Below, piece after piece: positions 47,250-56,039 of a DNA stretch of 64,000 nucleotides. The translations under genes and the position numbers were made by a program. Location of the stretch: positions 1,285,927 to 1,349,926 of the forward strand of contig NZ_JACVQC010000001.1 of the NCBI RefSeq assembly GCF_018881505.1, given 5' to 3'. This stretch comes from Polynucleobacter sp. UK-Mo-2m-Kol15. Lineage in GTDB: Bacteria; Pseudomonadota; Gammaproteobacteria; Burkholderiales; Burkholderiaceae. Every line of letters starts with the position of its first letter. Position 1 is the first letter of the stretch. The notes below the pieces were generated by a model that saw only the letters and a program-made list of their open reading frames with translations, was not told the DNA's origin and did no database searches.

Positions 47250-48182
47250 ATGCGATCATTATTATTTGGTATTCTCTCTCTTTTGGCATTTAGCGCTACA
47301 GCTAATAAGATTGATCAACTTGTTTTAAAGCCTATTCAGGTAGCTCCTCACACTTATTTTGTGAGAGGCTTACCGGAAATGGGTAGCAGTAAGAACCAAA
47401 ACTTTATTTCGAATGCGGGCTTTGTCATTACACCCAAAGGTGTAGTGGTAGTTGATGCCCTAGGCTCGCCGGTTCTCGCAAAGAAACTCATAGCTGAAAT
47501 TAAAAAGCTTACTTCCCAGAGAGTAGTCGCCGTCATTGTGACTCACTACCATGCAGATCATGTTTATGGTCTACAAGAGTTTAGGAGCATTGGAGCAAAG
47601 ATTTATGCGCAAGGTGAGGGTAGAAGCTATATCACCTCAGAAACCGCTAAACAGCGGCTGATTGCTTCTAGAATAGATTTTGCTCCCTGGGTGAATGCTT
47701 CTACTAAGCTGATAGGGGCTGATGTCTGGATAGACCGGAGCTACACCCTAACAGTTGGTAGTGTTGTGTTTAAGATAAGCAGAGTAGGTCCTGCCCACGC
47801 TCCAGAGGACTTAATTATTTATGTCCCATCCGAGAAAGTACTTTTTGCCGGTGATTTAGTATTTCGTGGTCGCATTCCTTTTGTCGGTAATGCGGATAGC
47901 AAGGGTTGGTTGCAGGCTTTGGATGAAATTGGGTCACTGAATCCTAATGTTGTGATTCCGGGCCATGGTGCGCACTCCATTAATCCCGTCGACGATATAC
48001 GCTTCACTAGAGAGTATTTAAGGTATTTACGTGAATCAATGACAAAATCAGCTGTCAATATGGACCCCTTTGAGGAGGCCTATCAACAGACTGATTGGTC
48101 AGAATACGAAGGAATGCCCTTGTTTAGGGCCGCAAACCGGATGAATGCCTATAACGTTTATTTATCAATTCAGGCGGAATAG
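47250..48182 (+). CDS. Periplasmic metallo-beta-lactamase-fold hydrolase (SoxH-like)
   Basis: Zinc hydrolase fold, 310 residues from the ATG at 47250, chosen because AGGA lies about 9 bases upstream and the product begins with a signal peptide (MRSLLFGILSLLAFSATANK). Earlier starts at 47214 (TTG) or 47223 (ATG) would add residues before it. Metal motif THYHADHVYG near residue 103, then RVGPAHAPEDLIIYVPSEKV near 180, GDLVFRGRIPFVG, and VVIPGHGAHS near 235. Related proteins in sox clusters are called SoxH; the substrate is unknown. Confidence 0.87.
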   Translation: MRSLLFGILSLLAFSATANKIDQLVLKPIQVAPHTYFVRGLPEMGSSKNQNFISNAGFVITPKGVVVVDALGSPVLAKKLIAEIKKLTSQRVVAVIVTHYHADHVYGLQEFRSIGAKIYAQGEGRSYITSETAKQRLIASRIDFAPWVNASTKLIGADVWIDRSYTLTVGSVVFKISRVGPAHAPEDLIIYVPSEKVLFAGDLVFRGRIPFVGNADSKGWLQALDEIGSLNPNVVIPGHGAHSINPVDDIRFTREYLRYLRESMTKSAVNMDPFEEAYQQTDWSEYEGMPLFRAANRMNAYNVYLSIQAE

Positions 48183-48242
48183 GGCAGATTTGTCATCTGG
48201 GCTTTAAAATAGCCAATTACTTAGCTAAACGACTGATTTCAA

Positions 48243-48557
48243 ATGAAATTACCACTGATTAAGCTTTTCTTTATTCTGCTTAGCCTATTTGGGCTGAATC
48301 TGTCCGTCTATGCTGCACCAGATATAGCCAATGGCAAAAAAATTGATCAGCAGCAATGCTACGCCTGCCACGCAAAAAAATCTGGCTTTGGTAATGGCGA
48401 TATGATCTACACGCGCAGCGATAGTAGGGTAAAAACCCTGCAGAATTTAAAGACGATGGTAGCAAGGTGCAACACTGAACTGCGCCTTGATCTTTTCCCT
48501 GAGGACGAGGCTGATGTCACAGCCTTTCTCAATCAACAGTTTTATAAATTTAAATAA
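48243..48557 (+). CDS. Small monohaem cytochrome c
   Basis: Secreted protein of 104 residues: signal peptide LIKLFFILLSLFGLNLSVYA, mature part about 80 residues with one haem motif CYACH (residues 39-43). The C-terminal helix contains ARCNTELRLDLFPEDEADVT, where Cys76-Asn77 resembles the Cys-Asn near the haem of SHP/DUF1924-type cytochromes. Methionine 54 is the other conceivable ligand. The likely job is electron transfer from SoxAX/SoxCD or sensing/ligand binding. Upstream of the YeeE/YedE gene by about 20 bases. Confidence 0.85.
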   Translation: MKLPLIKLFFILLSLFGLNLSVYAAPDIANGKKIDQQQCYACHAKKSGFGNGDMIYTRSDSRVKTLQNLKTMVARCNTELRLDLFPEDEADVTAFLNQQFYKFK

Positions 48558-48578
48558 TTTCAGTAAAGAATTTTGATT

Positions 48579-49700
48579 ATGGATGTGGTATATATTTCTT
48601 CACTTAGCAAATCAGTTTTACTTGCTACCTTTGCGATCACTTTTTTGCTTGGTGCGGTAATGCAAAAAACAGGTTTTTGTAGCATGGGTGCAGTATCAGA
48701 TATTTTTATTATGTCTAGCTGGAGTCGCTTGAAGCAATGGTTCCTCGCTATCGGCGTTGCTATTGTTGGTTTTGCTTTAATGTCGTATTTGGGGTTGATA
48801 GATCCACTGAAGAGCATGTATACCGGTAGTAAGTTTTTATGGCTTTCCAGTATTGTCGGCAGCATATTGTTTGGCTTTGGAATGGTGCTTGCGTCGGGAT
48901 GTGGAAGCAAAACCCTTGTTCGAATCGGCGGCGGTAACCTCAAGTCCATCATTGTGTTTATTGTTCTTGGGCTGACTGCTTACATGACCATGAAAGGCTT
49001 TCTGGGTGTAATTCGCATTAATACCTTAGATTCTGTATTTATTGCGCTCAATACCCCTCAAGACTTGCCAAGTATTCTGAGCCCCATTATTGGGATTGCT
49101 AGAAATAATCTCCATCTTGCCCTTGGCTTGATTATTGGATTTGCCTTTATTGCCTATGCGCTTGCGAGCAAAGCTTTTTGGACGGCGGAGAATGTATTTG
49201 CTGGAATTGCTGTTGGACTAGCTATCTGCGCCGTATGGTTTGTATCTGGAAACGTAGGTTTTGTTGCCGAAGATCCTAATACCCTGGAAGAAGTATTCTT
49301 GGTCACCAACTCTGGGCGCATGGAGAGCCTTTCTTTTGTGGCGCCTTATGCATTCTCACTGGATTGGTTGATGTTATATAGCGATACTTCTAAGGTTATT
49401 ACACTTGGTATTGCGGCTGTTGGTGGAATGATTTCTGGATCAGCCTGTGTTGCTCTACTGACTAAGTCTTTCCGCTGGGAGAGTTTTCGAGATACCGAAG
49501 ACACAGCCAATCATTTAGTTGGTGCTGCTTTGATGGGATTCGGTGGGGTCACTGCACTTGGCTGTACTGTTGGCCAAGGCTTGAGCGGGATTTCTACGTT
49601 AGCGATTGGTTCGTTTCTTGCCTTACCGGGATTTATCGTTGGAGCATACTTAGCTCTTCGTTATTTGGAAACACGTGATGCTCCCAATCCCTGTAGTTAA
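48579..49700 (+). CDS. YeeE/YedE-family sulfur transporter, full length
   Basis: Integral membrane protein of 373 residues with about nine or ten hydrophobic helices, from the ATG at 48579 (a TTG two codons earlier is less likely). The YeeE/YedE (TsuA-like) cysteine motifs are visible: MQKTGFCSMGAVSD near residue 28, VLASGCGSKTLVRIGGGNLK near 102, GSACVALLTKSF near 287 and TALGCTVGQGLSGIS near 330. TsuA from this family imports thiosulfate by passing it along cysteines. The name SoxT is used for relatives in sox clusters. Transported species is inferred. Confidence 0.88.
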   Translation: MDVVYISSLSKSVLLATFAITFLLGAVMQKTGFCSMGAVSDIFIMSSWSRLKQWFLAIGVAIVGFALMSYLGLIDPLKSMYTGSKFLWLSSIVGSILFGFGMVLASGCGSKTLVRIGGGNLKSIIVFIVLGLTAYMTMKGFLGVIRINTLDSVFIALNTPQDLPSILSPIIGIARNNLHLALGLIIGFAFIAYALASKAFWTAENVFAGIAVGLAICAVWFVSGNVGFVAEDPNTLEEVFLVTNSGRMESLSFVAPYAFSLDWLMLYSDTSKVITLGIAAVGGMISGSACVALLTKSFRWESFRDTEDTANHLVGAALMGFGGVTALGCTVGQGLSGISTLAIGSFLALPGFIVGAYLALRYLETRDAPNPCS

Positions 49701-49721
49701 CTTTTAAGTAGATTCAACAAT

Positions 49722-50159
49722 ATGCAAATTGATTGGTTAGCATTTTCTCCCGGCCCTGCATTTTTAGGTGGCATCTTATTGGGGGTTTCAGCTGCCTTAT
49801 ATGTCATTCTTCATGGCCGTATTCTTGGTATTAGTGGAATTATTTCTGGATTACTTTCACCTAAAGAGGGTGATGTTCATTGGCGCTTAAGCCTTGTATT
49901 GGGCTTATTGAGCGCCCCATTTTTAGGAAGTTTGATATTTGATCTTCACACAAGGTCTGTAATTGATGCTGATTGGTTGGCTATCATTATTGCCGGTTTT
50001 CTAGTGGGTTTTGGTGCGAACTATGGATCCGGCTGTACAAGCGGCCATGGTGTCTGTGGCCTATCTCGCTTATCTCCAAGATCTTTGGTTGCCACCATAT
50101 CTTTTATGAGTGCCGGTTTTTTGATGGTGTTTGTAATTCGCCATATGCTGGGCCTATAA
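49722..50159 (+). CDS. YeeE/YedE half-size transporter, N-terminal half type
   Basis: Membrane protein of 145 residues with about four helices. The motif GANYGSGCTSGHGVCGLSRL near residue 105 is the YeeE/YedE signature, and LGISGIISGLL near 30 its partner segment. It is half the length of TsuA and pairs with the next gene, which starts at the base after its stop. Together the two make one full transporter unit (PmpA/PmpB-like arrangement). Confidence 0.87.
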   Translation: MQIDWLAFSPGPAFLGGILLGVSAALYVILHGRILGISGIISGLLSPKEGDVHWRLSLVLGLLSAPFLGSLIFDLHTRSVIDADWLAIIIAGFLVGFGANYGSGCTSGHGVCGLSRLSPRSLVATISFMSAGFLMVFVIRHMLGL

Positions 50160-50594
50160 ATGATGAGAAGACATCTTACTTTCTATAGCCAGTATTTAAT
50201 CGGCGTTTTATTTGGACTTGGCCTTATAATTTCCGGCATGAGCAACCCGCAGAAGATTCTGAACTTTCTTGATCTTGCTGGCAATTGGGACCCATCTTTG
50301 ATATTTGTAATGGGTGGAGCAATTCTTGTAGGGCTAGGTGGCTTTTACATAGTCTCAAAACGAACTGAGGCCTTTTTTGGTGGCGCCCTCCATATTCCTA
50401 CGAGAAGGGATATTTCCAGGCCCCTTGTGATTGGCAGTCTTATTTTTGGAGCCGGCTGGGGTATTGCTGGCTTCTGCCCAGGCCCTGCAATAGTTGCTCT
50501 CGGAGCTGGCCACCTTAAGGCGCTGGTCTTTGTATTGGCAATGTTGGCTGGTATGGCTATCTGCAACCGCTTCTTTACGGGCCACAAAAGGTAA
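50160..50594 (+). CDS. YeeE/YedE half-size transporter, C-terminal half type (DUF6691-like)
   Basis: Membrane protein of 144 residues, about four helices (YLIGVLFGLGLIISGMSNPQ, LIFVMGGAILVGLGGFYI, LVIGSLIFGAGWGIAGFCPG, LVFVLAMLAGMAICNRFF). GAGWGIAGFCPGPAIVALGA near residue 100 carries the cysteine of the half-site, and GMSNPQKILNFLDLAGNWDP is the typical sequence of this half. Starts immediately after the previous gene's stop; the partner relation is strong from position. Confidence 0.87.
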   Translation: MMRRHLTFYSQYLIGVLFGLGLIISGMSNPQKILNFLDLAGNWDPSLIFVMGGAILVGLGGFYIVSKRTEAFFGGALHIPTRRDISRPLVIGSLIFGAGWGIAGFCPGPAIVALGAGHLKALVFVLAMLAGMAICNRFFTGHKR

Positions 50595-50655
50595 GTCTGA
50601 TTTAAAATCTAAATTTGTTAGTTTTTAAACCCTTTTTTCATTTTTTGATGTTTAT

Positions 50656-51000
50656 ATGAGCCTTCCTATTTCTTGCCACACTGATCAGTTCGGTACTCTC
50701 GGTCAAATTGATCCCAGCCACTTATCTGAAATTGTTGAACAAGGTTACAAAAGTATCATTAATAATCGTCCTGATTTTGAGGGCGGCCCTGATCAGCCCA
50801 CTAATGCCCAAATCCAGGCACAAGCTCAAGCATTGGGTTTGAACTACGCTTTTTTACCGGTGATTCCAGGTGCATTTACGCCAGAGCAAGTAGTTGAGAT
50901 GGCGCACTTGCTAAAAACTATGCCCGGTCCCATTTTGGCCTTTTGTCGCTCAGGCGCCCGCTCAACCAATTTGTATCATATGGCTCTGCAAGTTCGCTGA
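50656..51000 (+). CDS. DUF442/TIGR01244-type phosphatase-like sulfur transferase
   Basis: A 114-residue cytoplasmic protein with a CX5R loop near residue 95 (LAFCRSGARSTNLY), the active-site geometry of tyrosine phosphatases and rhodanese-like enzymes. Family segments are GQIDPSHLSEIVEQGYKSII and NNRPDFEGGPDQPTNAQI. Members of this family are fused to MBL persulfide dioxygenases (Blh) or stand in sulfide-detoxification operons, which suits the sulfur context. The reaction is not established. Confidence 0.85.
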   Translation: MSLPISCHTDQFGTLGQIDPSHLSEIVEQGYKSIINNRPDFEGGPDQPTNAQIQAQAQALGLNYAFLPVIPGAFTPEQVVEMAHLLKTMPGPILAFCRSGARSTNLYHMALQVR

Positions 51001-51025
51001 TCTTGCGGCTACGCTAGGATATTGT

Positions 51026-52099
51026 TTGCAGCTCAGTAATCCGCACATTTTTGGAATAGATAAACTTGCCTCCTCTTTAGGTGAGTTCGATGCAATCATT
51101 GATGTGAGATCGCCAGCAGAATTTGCTCTTGATCACATCCCAGGCGCTATAAACCTGCCTGTTTTAAATAATGAAGAGCGGATTGAGATCGGTACTTTGT
51201 ATAAGCAAGTATCGCCTTTTGCTGCCAAGAAATTAGGGGCCTCCTATGTTTCGCGCAATATTGCGAATCACTTAGAAAATACTTTGATTGATTTCCCAAG
51301 GGAATGGCGTCCTTTGATTTACTGTTGGCGTGGTGGTGAACGTAGCGGCGCATTTACCCATATCCTGAATCGCATTGGCTGGAAGGCCATGCAGCTGCAG
51401 AGCGGTTATCAAGGTTTTCGGCGTGTTGTGATTGATGACTTGGATAAAGCTGCGAATGATTTTTCCTTTCAAGTCATTGCCGGAATGACTGGCAGTGGCA
51501 AAACGCGTATCCTCCAGGAAATAGGTTCTTTGGGTGCACAGATTCTTGATTTAGAGAGCTTGGCTATTCACCGCGGCTCTGTTCTTGGTAATGAGCCCAA
51601 TATTGAACAGCCATCACAAAAAAGTTTTGAGACTAATTTATGGAATGTATTTAATTCTTTAGATCCATCCAAGATAGTTTTTGTCGAGTCCGAAAGCAAA
51701 AAGGTGGGTGGAGTGCATATTCCCGATTCTCTGATGGAGCGTATCCGAGAGGGTGAATGTATTGAGCTTCGCTCAAGTACCAATACGCGCGTCTCTTGGT
51801 TGCTGCGTGAATATAAGCACTTCTTATCCAATCCCGAAAGTTTTAAGGATAAGTTGAGTCTGCTGACATCGCGTTATGGCAAGGAACAAATTGCAAAATG
51901 GCATACGGCGATTGACGCAGGAGATTTTGAGAATTTGGTTGAGGAATTATTGGTAATGCATTACGACCCATCGTACCAATCCTCAATCATTCGCAATTTT
52001 CCGAATTATCGTGAGGATCATTTTGTGCAGCTTGAGGATGATAGTGATGAAGCCTTCGCAAGAACAGCAAAAGACCTCATCACCAAACTCAGGCTTTAA
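51026..52099 (+). CDS. mnmH: tRNA 2-selenouridine synthase
   Basis: Replaces sulfur by selenium (or geranylates) in the wobble 2-thiouridine of tRNAs for Lys, Glu and Gln using selenophosphate. It has 357 residues. An N-terminal rhodanese domain with [20 protein letters not shown] and the active cysteine in [14 protein letters not shown] near residue 98, then a P-loop ([19 protein letters not shown] near 153) and an ATPase-like rest. The start is a TTG at 51026 with AGGA six bases before it. selD is not in the window but would be required elsewhere. Alternative symbols are selU and ybbB. Confidence 0.93.
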   Translation: MQLSNPHIFGIDKLASSLGEFDAIIDVRSPAEFALDHIPGAINLPVLNNEERIEIGTLYKQVSPFAAKKLGASYVSRNIANHLENTLIDFPREWRPLIYCWRGGERSGAFTHILNRIGWKAMQLQSGYQGFRRVVIDDLDKAANDFSFQVIAGMTGSGKTRILQEIGSLGAQILDLESLAIHRGSVLGNEPNIEQPSQKSFETNLWNVFNSLDPSKIVFVESESKKVGGVHIPDSLMERIREGECIELRSSTNTRVSWLLREYKHFLSNPESFKDKLSLLTSRYGKEQIAKWHTAIDAGDFENLVEELLVMHYDPSYQSSIIRNFPNYREDHFVQLEDDSDEAFARTAKDLITKLRL

Positions 52100-53274
52100 C
52101 TAAAGGCCTGGATTCCGGTTTGCGCACGACCCAAAATTAGAGCATGAATATCATGGGTACCTTCATAGGTATTAACGACTTCAAGATTGAGCATGTGGCG
52201 GATCACGCCATACTCATCGGAGATTCCATTTCCACCGTGCATATCTCGAGCTAGTCGCGCAACATCTAAGGATTTGCCACAGGAGTTGCGCTTCATAATG
52301 GAGGTGATCTCAGGAGCTGCGGTACCTTCATCCTTCATACGGCCTAAACGTAAGACTCCTTGAAGCGCAAGAGTGATTTCCGTTTGCATATCTGCCAGCT
52401 TTTTCTGGATAAGTTGGTTAGCAGCGAGTGGGCGGTCAAATTGCTTGCGATCCATGGTGTATTGACGAGCGGCATACCAGCACCACTCAGCAGCACCAAG
52501 CGTTCCCCAAGCAATGCCGTAACGCGCAGAATTTAAGCAAGTAAAAGGACCCTTGAGACCAGTAACTTCGGGGAACTCATTCTCGGCAGGTACAAAAACT
52601 TCATCCATCACGATTTCACCGGTAATCGACGCGCGCAGACCCATTTTGCCGCTGATCTTAGGGGCCGAAAGTCCCTTCATACCTTTTTCAAGAATAAAGC
52701 CTCTGATCAAGCCCTCATCGTTTTTAGCCCACACGACAAATACGTCAGCGATTGGGGAGTTAGAGATCCACATTTTTGAACCAGTTAAAGAGAAGCCACC
52801 TGGAACTTTTTTCGCTCTAGTGATCATACCCCCAGCATCTGAACCAAAGTTAGGCTCTGTTAATCCAAAGCAACCAATCCACTCACCAGTTGCTAGCTTG
52901 GGTAAATATTTTTGTTTTTGAGCTTCACTACCAAACTCATTGATGGGTACCATTACTAGAGATGATTGAACGCTCATCATGGAGCGATATCCAGAATCAA
53001 CACGCTCAATTTCTCGAGCAATTAATCCGTAAGATACGTAATTTAAATTTGCGCCGCCATATTCCTCGGGTATTGTGATTCCTAAAAGACCTAACTCACC
53101 CATCTCACGGAAGATAGCGGGATCTGTGGTTTCATTGCGAAATGCATCATGAATGCGTGGCATTAAACGACCCTGAGCATAATCTGCAGCAGCATCGCGA
53201 ATCATGCGTTCATCTTCTGTTAATTGGGTGTCAAGAAGTAGGGGGTCTGCCCAATTAAAACTAGCTTTACTCAT
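52096..53274 (-). CDS. gcdH: Glutaryl-CoA dehydrogenase (acyl-CoA dehydrogenase family)
   Basis: FAD enzyme for lysine/tryptophan-type glutaryl-CoA degradation to crotonyl-CoA, 392 residues. The segment [19 protein letters not shown] near residue 135 and the C-terminal [20 protein letters not shown] (catalytic Glu near 368) are typical of GcdH rather than other acyl-CoA dehydrogenases. [18 protein letters not shown] near 170 is also family-like. It overlaps mnmH tail to tail by 4 bases. The pathway partners are not adjacent. Confidence 0.92.
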   Translation of the reverse strand: MSKASFNWADPLLLDTQLTEDERMIRDAAADYAQGRLMPRIHDAFRNETTDPAIFREMGELGLLGITIPEEYGGANLNYVSYGLIAREIERVDSGYRSMMSVQSSLVMVPINEFGSEAQKQKYLPKLATGEWIGCFGLTEPNFGSDAGGMITRAKKVPGGFSLTGSKMWISNSPIADVFVVWAKNDEGLIRGFILEKGMKGLSAPKISGKMGLRASITGEIVMDEVFVPAENEFPEVTGLKGPFTCLNSARYGIAWGTLGAAEWCWYAARQYTMDRKQFDRPLAANQLIQKKLADMQTEITLALQGVLRLGRMKDEGTAAPEITSIMKRNSCGKSLDVARLARDMHGGNGISDEYGVIRHMLNLEVVNTYEGTHDIHALILGRAQTGIQAFS

Positions 53275-53368
53275 GGCTCTTAGTCATCCTATCTAGGTTT
53301 TCATGCACATCCTGTGAATTTTCAGGAATGCGGATATTCTTTCTCCTATTATCCATTTTTCTTGACTT

Positions 53369-54079
53369 ATGGACTCCCCTAGACGCCATCACCGCTACTA
53401 CGATCTAATATTGGCAGCATTTGTCGTTGTTTTGCTTTGCTCAAACTTTATTGGTGCCGGCAAGGCTGCAACTTTAGACTTACCTTACTTCGGTAATGTG
53501 ACCTTTGGGGCAGGAATCCTCTTTTTTCCGATAGCCTATTTCTTTGGCGATATTCTTACTGAGGTCTATGGCTATGCTTATGACCGTCGAGCAGTTTGGG
53601 CAGGTTTTGCGGCGCTCGCCTTTGCGGCTTTAATGGCGCAGCTCGTCATTGCATTACCAGTTGCACCTGGTTCATATATGGCTAATTACCAGCAAGGCCT
53701 AGAAACAGTATTTGGCAACTCTTGGCGCATAGCCCTAGCGTCTATGGCAGCCTTTTGGTGCGGAAGCTTTGTAAATAGCTATACCTTGGCCAAAATGAAG
53801 GTTTTGACCCAAGGTCGCCATCTTTGGATGCGTACTATCGGCTCCACAGCCTGCGGAGAATTGGTGGACTCTTCTCTGTTCTATATGCTGGCTTTTTATG
53901 GTATTTGGCCCTTAAATGAGGTCTTGGCTGTTGCAGCCTCTCAATACATCCTTAAAACTGCCTGGGAGGTTCTAGCGACCCCCTTAACGTACTGGGTGGT
54001 TAATTTTCTAAAGCGCAAGGAAAATCAGGATCACTATGACTTACACACGGATTTCACGCCCTTTAAGCTGAAAGTCTAA
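53369..54079 (+). CDS. Queuosine precursor transporter (YhhQ/VUT family)
   Basis: Integral membrane transporter, 236 residues, about six helices. Family segments: DLILAAFVVVLLCSNFIGAG near residue 12, FFPIAYFFGDILTEVYGYAY near 50 (the acidic Asp-Glu pair), FWCGSFVNSYTLAKMKVLTQ near 130 and LWMRTIGSTACGELVDSSLF near 150. YhhQ takes up preQ0/preQ1 for queuosine in tRNA. No queuosine-biosynthesis gene is near, and no preQ1 riboswitch was recognised upstream. Confidence 0.92.
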   Translation: MDSPRRHHRYYDLILAAFVVVLLCSNFIGAGKAATLDLPYFGNVTFGAGILFFPIAYFFGDILTEVYGYAYDRRAVWAGFAALAFAALMAQLVIALPVAPGSYMANYQQGLETVFGNSWRIALASMAAFWCGSFVNSYTLAKMKVLTQGRHLWMRTIGSTACGELVDSSLFYMLAFYGIWPLNEVLAVAASQYILKTAWEVLATPLTYWVVNFLKRKENQDHYDLHTDFTPFKLKV

Positions 54080-54180
54080 TTTACGGGTTTTTTTAAGCGC
54101 TAGCCGTTAAAATAACGATCTTTGGTGCAAAGCTGCATCCATGACCTCGTATTGACCTATCAGAAAGTAAGAACACATCC

Positions 54181-55788
54181 GTGCTGTCAGCATCTAATAT
54201 CACTATGCAGTTTGGGGCGAAGCCCCTGTTCGAAAATATCTCCGTTAAGTTTGGTGGCGGCAATCGCTATGGCCTCATTGGCGCGAATGGTTGCGGTAAA
54301 TCTACCTTCATGAAGATTTTAGGTGGAGAACTTGAGCCAACTAGTGGAAACGTGAGTTTGGATCCCGGTATTCGCTTAGGTAAATTGCGCCAAGATCAGT
54401 TTGCCTACGAAGATGTGCGCGTACTTGATGTGGTCATGATGGGTCACGAAGAGATGTGGAAAGCCGCAGCGGAACGCGATGCTATTTATGCCAATCCAGA
54501 AGCCACCGATGAAGATTACATGAAGGCTGCTGAGTTAGAGGGTAAATATGCTGAGTACGGCGGCTATACCGCAGAGGCTAAAGCAGGGGAGTTGTTATTA
54601 GGTATCGGCATTCCAATTGAACAACACAATGGCCCCATGAGTGCTGTTGCTCCAGGCTGGAAGTTGCGCGTATTATTGGCGCAAGCCTTGTTCTCCGATC
54701 CGGATGTGCTGCTGCTTGATGAGCCAACCAATAACTTGGATATTCACTCCATTCATTGGCTTGAAGATATTCTCAACCAAATTAAGAGCACGATCGTCAT
54801 CATTTCTCATGATCGCCATTTTCTTAATGAAGTTTGCACACATATGGCGGATATGGACTTTGGAACACTGAAGGTCTATCCAGGAAATTACGACTCCTAT
54901 ATGTTGGCATCCGTTCAGGCAAGAACACAACAGCTAAGCAACAACGTTAAAGCCAAAGAAAAAATTGCCGAACTGGCAGCTTTTGTAGCTCGATTCTCTG
55001 CAAATGCATCAAAAGCACGTCAGGCTACATCACGTCAAAAGCAGTTAGAGAAAATTGAGATTGTTGAAGTAAAACCTTCTTCACGCCAGAATCCATTTAT
55101 TCGATTTGATGCTGAGAAAAAACTTCATAATATGGCCGTCGAATGCAATGCGTTGACTAAGGCCTATGACCGCACCATCTTCAAAAACTTTAAGCTAGGT
55201 GTCCGTGCCGGTGAAAAAATAGCGATCATTGGACAAAACGGCGCTGGTAAGACAACGCTGTTGAAAACCATCTTGAGCAAACGCTTTGATGGAATTGCTG
55301 CAGATAGCGGTGATGTCAAGTGGGCAGAAAATGCCTCAGTAGGCGTGATGCCTCAAGACAATACTGAGATGTTCGCAAAAGATGAATTGCTCATGGATTG
55401 GATGAATAACTGGCGCAATACAGGGGACGATGATCAAGTGATTCGTGGCACATTAGGTCGCTTGCTATTTTCCGGTGATGATATTGGCAAGTCTGTCAAA
55501 GTGCTATCCGGGGGCGAGAAGGGCAGAATGATTTGGGGCAAATTGATGCTTCAAAAATATAACGTTCTTGCAATGGACGAGCCAACAAACCATATGGATA
55601 TGGAATCCATTGAAAGTTTGCAGATTGCGCTCGAGAAATATGAGGGCACTCTAATTTTCGTGTCCCATGACCGAGAGTTTGTGTCGGCTTTAGCTAACCG
55701 CATTCTCGAAGTAAAGATGGATGGAACAATTGCTGACTACTCTGGTACCTATGAAGAGTATTTACGCAGCCAGGCATTAGCTGGCTAA
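54181..55788 (+). CDS. ABC-F family ATPase (YbiT-like)
   Basis: Cytoplasmic protein of 535 residues with two ABC domains and no membrane part, expected to act at the ribosomal E/P site. First Walker [18 protein letters not shown] near residue 35, second [15 protein letters not shown] near 350. The first signature is degenerate ([16 protein letters not shown]), as known in YbiT, while the second is normal ([16 protein letters not shown] near 440). The linker between domains (about 245-310) is helical and charged. The start is a GTG at 54181. Confidence 0.9.
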   Translation: MLSASNITMQFGAKPLFENISVKFGGGNRYGLIGANGCGKSTFMKILGGELEPTSGNVSLDPGIRLGKLRQDQFAYEDVRVLDVVMMGHEEMWKAAAERDAIYANPEATDEDYMKAAELEGKYAEYGGYTAEAKAGELLLGIGIPIEQHNGPMSAVAPGWKLRVLLAQALFSDPDVLLLDEPTNNLDIHSIHWLEDILNQIKSTIVIISHDRHFLNEVCTHMADMDFGTLKVYPGNYDSYMLASVQARTQQLSNNVKAKEKIAELAAFVARFSANASKARQATSRQKQLEKIEIVEVKPSSRQNPFIRFDAEKKLHNMAVECNALTKAYDRTIFKNFKLGVRAGEKIAIIGQNGAGKTTLLKTILSKRFDGIAADSGDVKWAENASVGVMPQDNTEMFAKDELLMDWMNNWRNTGDDDQVIRGTLGRLLFSGDDIGKSVKVLSGGEKGRMIWGKLMLQKYNVLAMDEPTNHMDMESIESLQIALEKYEGTLIFVSHDREFVSALANRILEVKMDGTIADYSGTYEEYLRSQALAG

Positions 55789-56039
55789 GTATTTTCTTTT
55801 GCTTGACGTTGAAATCGCATTGCAGTGCCGTCAGCACGAATGCGTTTCCACACCACTTCTTTTTCTTCCTGACTGAAAAATACCCAATTACTTACCTCGC
55901 CTAGAGTGCGACCACAACCCTGACAGATTTCGTCATACAAAGTTGTGCAAACGCCAATACAGGGTGAGTCAGAGGCATCGTCACCAACCGCAAGGGAATT
56001 GGCCCCAGATTGCTCTGGTGAGTTGCTGGATGAAGTCAT
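55785..56039 (-). CDS. DUF1289 domain protein
   Basis: Small 84-residue protein with the DUF1289 cysteine pattern [20 protein letters not shown] at about residues 27-46, likely metal-binding, followed by [20 protein letters not shown]. Function unknown. Its ATG overlaps the stop of the FemAB/GNAT-like gene by 4 bases. It ends tail to tail with the ABC-F gene. Confidence 0.88.
   Translation of the reverse strand: MTSSSNSPEQSGANSLAVGDDASDSPCIGVCTTLYDEICQGCGRTLGEVSNWVFFSQEEKEVVWKRIRADGTAMRFQRQAKENT

Noticed and set aside
53275-53368. Possible preQ1 riboswitch upstream of the queuosine-precursor transporter
   Set aside because: The 94-base gap shows no preQ1-type hairpin with the A-rich tail and ribosome-binding-site pairing.
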